64,000 bases of DNA, taken from assembly GCF_000275845.1 (NCBI RefSeq), contig NW_006766884.1, positions 811,739 through 875,738 of the forward strand. The letters run 5' to 3'. Positions 59,546 through 64,000 of the stretch are shown piece by piece. Both the position numbers and the translations under genes were made by a program. The notes beneath the pieces were generated by a model. The model saw nothing but the letters and a program-made list of their open reading frames with translations. It was not told the origin of the DNA and did no database searches. Source of the stretch: Dichomitus squalens LYAD-421 SS1. Its lineage: Eukaryota > Basidiomycota > Agaricomycetes > Polyporales > Polyporaceae. The first letter of the stretch is position 1; every line of letters starts with the position of its first letter.

Positions 59546-61936
59546 ATGAGCGCCCCCGCACCGACGCTCATCGTGCCCGAGGGCTTCACGCTTCACAAAG
59601 AAAACACGTCCGCGATCCTCCTGCCCGCGTCCAACGACGCGTTCCTGAACCCGGTCCAGGAGTTCAATCGCGACCTGAGCGTTGCGTGCATAAGGACATG
59701 GGGAGACCTCATGAACAAGGAGAAGGAGAAGAAGTGGAGGCAGAGTCTGGAGAGGCGCGCGAAGAAGGCGGAGGCGGGGCACAAGGCGAAGAAGGCGAAA
59801 AGTGAGTCGCGTGTCTAGTGATACGTCGCGTTTCACAGGTACGAATAAATCTGTTGTATAGCGGAAGAGAATGGGCACGCTTCTGAGCAGCCTGCCGAGG
59901 GAGCGGCCGTGCCCCAGGAGACGTCAGAGGGTACGCAGGCTCCTCCAGAGGTGAGCACATGTAGCCCTCTTGTGCCTGCTCTCAATTGATCGAGCTTTGC
60001 GTTGAAGTTCCGTCCCCAACGTTTTGTGATTTTGGAAGCGTTGTCCGCGACCGGGCTTCGTTCAATACGCTACGCCAATGAAATCCCCCTCGTGAAGTCT
60101 GCCCTCTTGAGCGGTCTTGAAGGAATTCAATGCTGATGCTTGCGCTATGTCTCAGATATGTCATTGCGAATGACTTGTCTCCCGCTGCTGTTGAAGCGAT
60201 GCGTAGGAACATTGAACTTAACGATATGCATGAAAAGGAGGTATCTCCCTCTGAGAGTTCGTCGGAGAAGGTCGTCAGGCCTGCGAAGGTCAGAGTGAAC
60301 GAGGGCGATGCGTGGTGAGTGCGTAATATGCTCTAGAAATTACTGAGTAGTGCTCACAGAGTACAGCGCATTGATGTATAATCACCGCGCAGAGCGGAAT
60401 CGCGTAGACGTCGTTGACCTCGATCCCTATGGGACGGCTGCACCCTTCGTAGATGCCTCCGTACAATGTGTGAATGATGGCGGTAAGTCCTGCAGGTCCT
60501 ACATGCTTCGGGAATTGACAGCGACTTCGCCTTTTAGGTCTTCTTTGCGTCACTTGCACCGACATGTCCGTGTTAGCCACGACTAACTACCCTGAAAAAT
60601 GGTACTAGGACCTCATGCAAGCCTATGATGACCCTGACTCTTCTTTCAGCTTCTCCAATTACGGTGGCGCTCCCGTCAAAGCGGAATATTGCCATGAAGC
60701 CGTGAGTCGAAATACTCATTCCGCCACACACTGCTAACAACGGTCTGCAGGCACTACGACTCGTCCTCCATACCCTCGCAACCTCCGCTGCGAGATATGG
60801 ACGCTATATTCAACCGCTGCTATCTTTATCCATTGACTTCTACGTTCGAATTTTTGTCCGTGTCTACTCTTCTCCCATCGACGTAAAAAAGGTCTTCAGG
60901 TACGCAGTCCTGCCCGTGATCCACATTGTGTCCTCGCTGCAACTGAAGACTAGCAAGACCGCCATTTACTACGTCTGTACTGGCTGCCAGTCTTTCTATG
61001 AGCAGCCGATCGGTCGCATGGTTGAGAACGTGAGTGGCAAGGGCAATGTCAACCTCCACTTCAAAGCGCACACGGGCCCCCCGGTCTCAGAGCGGTGCCC
61101 GGAATGCAACTCCGCCCTCCACGTACGTGACGCGTCCTTTTACATTGCAGTCATAGGTCCATAGGTCTACAACGATGACAATACAGGCCGCCGGGCCCAT
61201 GTGGTCAGGGCCGCTCCACGACCCGGAGTTCGTGGGTAGCGTGCTCGGTCACGTTGAGAGTAACGAGGACAAGTACGGCACATCAGCGAGGATGAAGGGT
61301 ATGCTCACAGTAGCGAAAGAGGTTAGTCGACTTGAACAGATAAGCACCCATTTTAACGGGTCAGCTAACTTCCGTCCGACATGTAGGAGCTCGATACTCC
61401 ATTCTACTTCACCCCGTCCAGAGTCTCCAGCCACTTCCATTGCGTGTGTCCGAGCCTGGATGAGACTGCGTGAGTGTCCCGATCGTTCCTTTCCAGCGTA
61501 CCGGACGTTTCAGGATGGATCGACATCTGACCACTGCTGGCTTGGCAACAGCTCAGCACTCCTGCATGCAGGGTACAAAGTCTCGCGCTCGCACGCTTGC
61601 GCAGGGTCGTTGAAGACGACAGCGACCTATGCAGACATTCATGATATCTTCCGTTCCTGGGTCAAGACGCATCCTGTCAGAATGGACAAAATATCGGAGA
61701 ACTCGCCCGCGCGCCATCTGCTCAGTAAAGAGCCCCGGTACGCATCCCCTCCGCACTTCATCACCATGAGTTCCTCACCATTCCTCTATAGAATCGAAGC
61801 CAACTTCAAGCGGCATCCTGACTCCGTCACACCATCCTCCAAGGTGAAGCTGGTTCGGTACCAGCAGAATCCAACACCAAACTGGGGCCCAGGCGCGAAA
61901 CCCAGCGGTAAACGGAAGAGGAATGATGACGATTGA
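59546..61936 (+). CDS. TRM1: tRNA (guanine26-N2)-dimethyltransferase
   Basis: Twelve exons: 59546-59801, 59862-59950, 60008-60096, 60156-60314, 60367-60482, 60538-60601, 60650-60701, 60751-60899, 60954-61122, 61187-61321, 61387-61469, 61552-61936; 1746 nt, 581 aa. It makes m2,2G26 in nuclear and mitochondrial tRNAs using SAM. Seen: [20 protein letters not shown] motif [38 protein letters not shown], catalytic [30 protein letters not shown], a C-terminal zinc-binding region (CTGCQSF and CPECNSAL), and [14 protein letters not shown]. It ends with a basic-acidic tail, KRKRNDDD. Its last ~60 bp is duplicated at 50916-50976 as part of the inversion scar. Confidence 0.94.
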
Positions 61937-63165
61937 TGGAACAACACAATATGAATACATTCCATAGTCCGACCGTTACAGAGCATATGTTGGGTGTCGT
62001 GAAAGAGTACAGATATTGAAATCCCGGGAGGACAAGATGTGCTACTAGATATAAAAATAGGGGCCTCATGTGATGAGAGTATCGAAAGTAACGTCGCGAG
62101 TCAGTGCGGCGTGTTGGCAATCCAGGGATGCTTGAGGAGGTCGGCAGCGGAAGGACGGAGCTCGTGATCGAGTTCGAACGTGAGCTCCAGGAAATTAACG
62201 GCCTCGGCGGAGATGTCTGGCGGTATAGGGGGCTTCGCCTTAGCGGAGCCAACCTGAGAGACGGCTTCCATCTGGGAGAGGTGCGGCCACGGATGTTCGC
62301 CTGTCAACATCTCAACGACCAAGCAGCCGACACTCCAGATATCCGCCTTAAACGTATAAGCCTTCTGCTGCACGACTTCGGGCGCCATCCAGAAGACTGA
62401 ACCCTGGAGAGAAGCGCGGTGGGCACGGTGGCCCGGGAGTAAGCCTGCCGAGATAGGATCGTGAGCCTTCCGACCGCACGAACTGGACTGGAGATCGACT
62501 TACTATCCTCTAGCTTCTTCGATAAACTGAAGTCGGAGATCTTACTAATGCCCTTGTTGTCGACAAGCACGTTAGCCCCTTTAATGTCTCGGTGGATGAT
62601 ATCACGCTCGTGAAGATAGCTGAGGCCGAGCAAGATCTGGCGAACCATATTGCGTACAAGCGGCTCCTCGAACGCGCCCTAGTTGCGCAGGAGAGATGTC
62701 ACGGAGCCGCCGGGAACGTACTCCAAGAAGATATTGAGATGATCATCGTCGATGCAGGAAGCTGAATCAAGGTGAGCAAGAGCAAATTCGACTACTGGTA
62801 TTACTCACAATGATATTGCACAATGTTCTCATGGTGGAGATCGCGCAACAGCTCAATCTCCCGCTCGAGCGCGCTGAGCATGGATTTCTTCCGCTCCTCG
62901 TTCGGAGCAGAGCCGGTCGGGAGCTCGACTTGTTTCACAGCCATGAGCAGACCTGTCGCCGCATCCATGCCAAGGTACACTTTGCCGAACGACCCAGCAC
63001 CTATGAGGGCACAAGTGAACGTCTTCTCGCCTGTGTTGCCGTTGACAAGCACTTCATGTCAATCTGGCAATCATGCTGCACGTAATGGAAACGATGCTTA
63101 CCTGTGGACATGATCGGCTTCCCAGTCTCCTCTTCTTCATGTGTCGCAACCGCTTCGCCTTCTTC
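61876..63165 (-). repeat. Inversion-breakpoint duplicate 'a' (inverted copy)
   Basis: Inverted and diverged copy of 49600-50976. Its left end is the functional TRM1 tail; the rest is a dead STE11 kinase fragment. The junction with copy 'b' is near 63165, at the sequence CTTCTGAGAGACG. Confidence 0.85.
61940..63165 (-). pseudogene. Decayed STE11 kinase-domain fragment
   Basis: On the minus strand it starts in the acidic linker ([13 protein letters not shown]) and runs through [31 protein letters not shown] and [13 protein letters not shown] to IANTPH. It lacks the SAM and RA parts. Damage: a TAG stop at 62679-62681 where the intact gene has a Tyr codon (RNYGAFEEP); DFG changed to DFS; and loss of three residues before the Gly-rich loop. 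Intron positions are those of STE11, so it is a genomic and not a retro-copy. It is not expected to make an active kinase. Confidence 0.9.
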
Positions 63166-63826
63166 TGAGAGACGAGTTGACCGGATAGACGGGGGGTCTA
63201 ATCGCGAAATAGCACTCTGAGGTGACTTGAGATTGTCTAGCGGCGTTGCGTTGGCCGTGTGTGTCATACGAGTTGTGATCACCTCAAAAAGTCTTGCGAA
63301 CAGTCGTGAAGGCAGTAAGGAAACGTTGCAGGTCGTCTCAGCAGACAGTAGAGTGTGAAGACAGCCTTGGGGTGTAATTGGGCGCAAACGTACACACGCG
63401 AATCGTGATTCGTCTTCAGCCCTTCCTGGCGTAGGCGCGGAGGCAAAACTCGATCACTTCGCCGAGCTTGATGTATGTACCCAACCCATCCCGGCGCAGC
63501 AGAGCAAATACGGCGATGTGTCCATTGGACAAGAAAGGAGCGGCGCTTTATGCACGGTGGCTCTCGGGACTACTGCCCTGCCCACGCACGCTGATGTTTC
63601 CGTCAGGATGTTCTGGCCGAGAAGCATATCGCCCGAATAGCGTTTCCCTTGAACATACACTCACATACGAGACGTGGCACTAAATCCGACCCAGTTCGAG
63701 AGACAAGATCACAGGAAAAGAGTTGCCAATACTGGCACATAAGGAGGTGTCAAGCGAGGGACGTGAATGGGCAGCTCGCCCGCTCCGTACTAACAGGCCT
63801 GAATATCCGTCACTCGTGGCAATGCG
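63166..63826 (-). pseudogene. Inverted remnant of the amino-acid transporter 5' end
   Basis: Inverted, diverged copy of about 50984-51672: promoter region plus the first ~33 codons (MTHTANATPLDNLKSPQSA, compare MTPTANTTLLDNLKSPRSA). It joins in frame to the STE11 fragment (STRLSEEGEAVATHEEEE), a chance chimera that the TAG at 62679 cuts short. No membrane helix of the transporter is included. Confidence 0.87.
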
Positions 63827-64000
63827 TCATGAAGATATCATGTAGTCTGCACATTCTCGAGGAGTGCCTGCGCAATCACGGCATGTATGTCCGTGTACCG
63901 CTCTTGGCATGCCTCCATACACTAAGAGGCGATAAGCCTTAGCCAGGGGAAATTAAGTCAAGGGGACTCACCTTCATTGCATCCTCAGGTGCCATGGAAC
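63827..64000. other. Window edge, unassigned
   Basis: Unique sequence beyond the end of duplicate 'b'. No gene can be called from what is visible. Confidence 0.3.

Overview
The window reads as nuclear DNA of an Agaricomycete (mushroom-forming) basidiomycete. Coding regions are split by many 50-60 nt introns with GT..AG ends and CTAAC/CTGAC-like branch sites. Two genes belong to the basidiomycete DUF6533 membrane-protein family, one is a fungal cell-wall alpha-1,3-glucan synthase, and genes sit tightly packed on both strands. I rebuilt exon-intron structures by hand. For every protein gene listed as intact the exon lengths sum to a multiple of three.

Left part (0.5-21 kb), mostly conserved housekeeping genes: an RRM-like protein (+), cap-binding subunit CBC2 (-), proteasome ATPase RPT3 (+), pyrroline-5-carboxylate reductase (-), ALG13 (+), a TRM9-type tRNA methyltransferase (+), NAC-alpha (-), an oil-body-associated-type DUF1264 protein (+), an alpha/beta hydrolase (+), hamartin/TSC1 (+), HSP90 with heat-shock elements (+) and a class I methyltransferase (-).

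Middle (21-35 kb): an intron-containing tRNA-Ser(CGA), a repeat-rich gene-poor tract with a 695-bp TIR element of Tc1/mariner style, two tandem DUF6533 paralogs that need 2-nt micro-exons, a MYND zinc-finger protein (-), a variant Cys6 zinc-cluster protein (-) and a sphingoid-base/diacylglycerol kinase (+).

35-45 kb is one 15-exon alpha-1,3-glucan synthase gene (-). It is interrupted by an 875-base N gap flanked by two 875-base copies of the same sequence, which is an assembly artefact: once collapsed the gene is intact (2355 aa).

46-64 kb: a STE11-type MAPKKK (+), an L-type amino-acid transporter (+), the copper chaperone ATX1 (+), a ferric reductase (+) and tRNA dimethyltransferase TRM1 (+). 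ATX1 and the reductase both belong to copper/iron uptake. Downstream of TRM1 lies an inverted, decayed copy of the STE11 kinase end joined to an inverted copy of the transporter 5' end. A matching remnant of the TRM1 tail lies downstream of STE11. This is the pattern expected from an ~11-kb inversion made by staggered breaks. The most unusual observations are this inversion scar and the conserved 2-nt exons.
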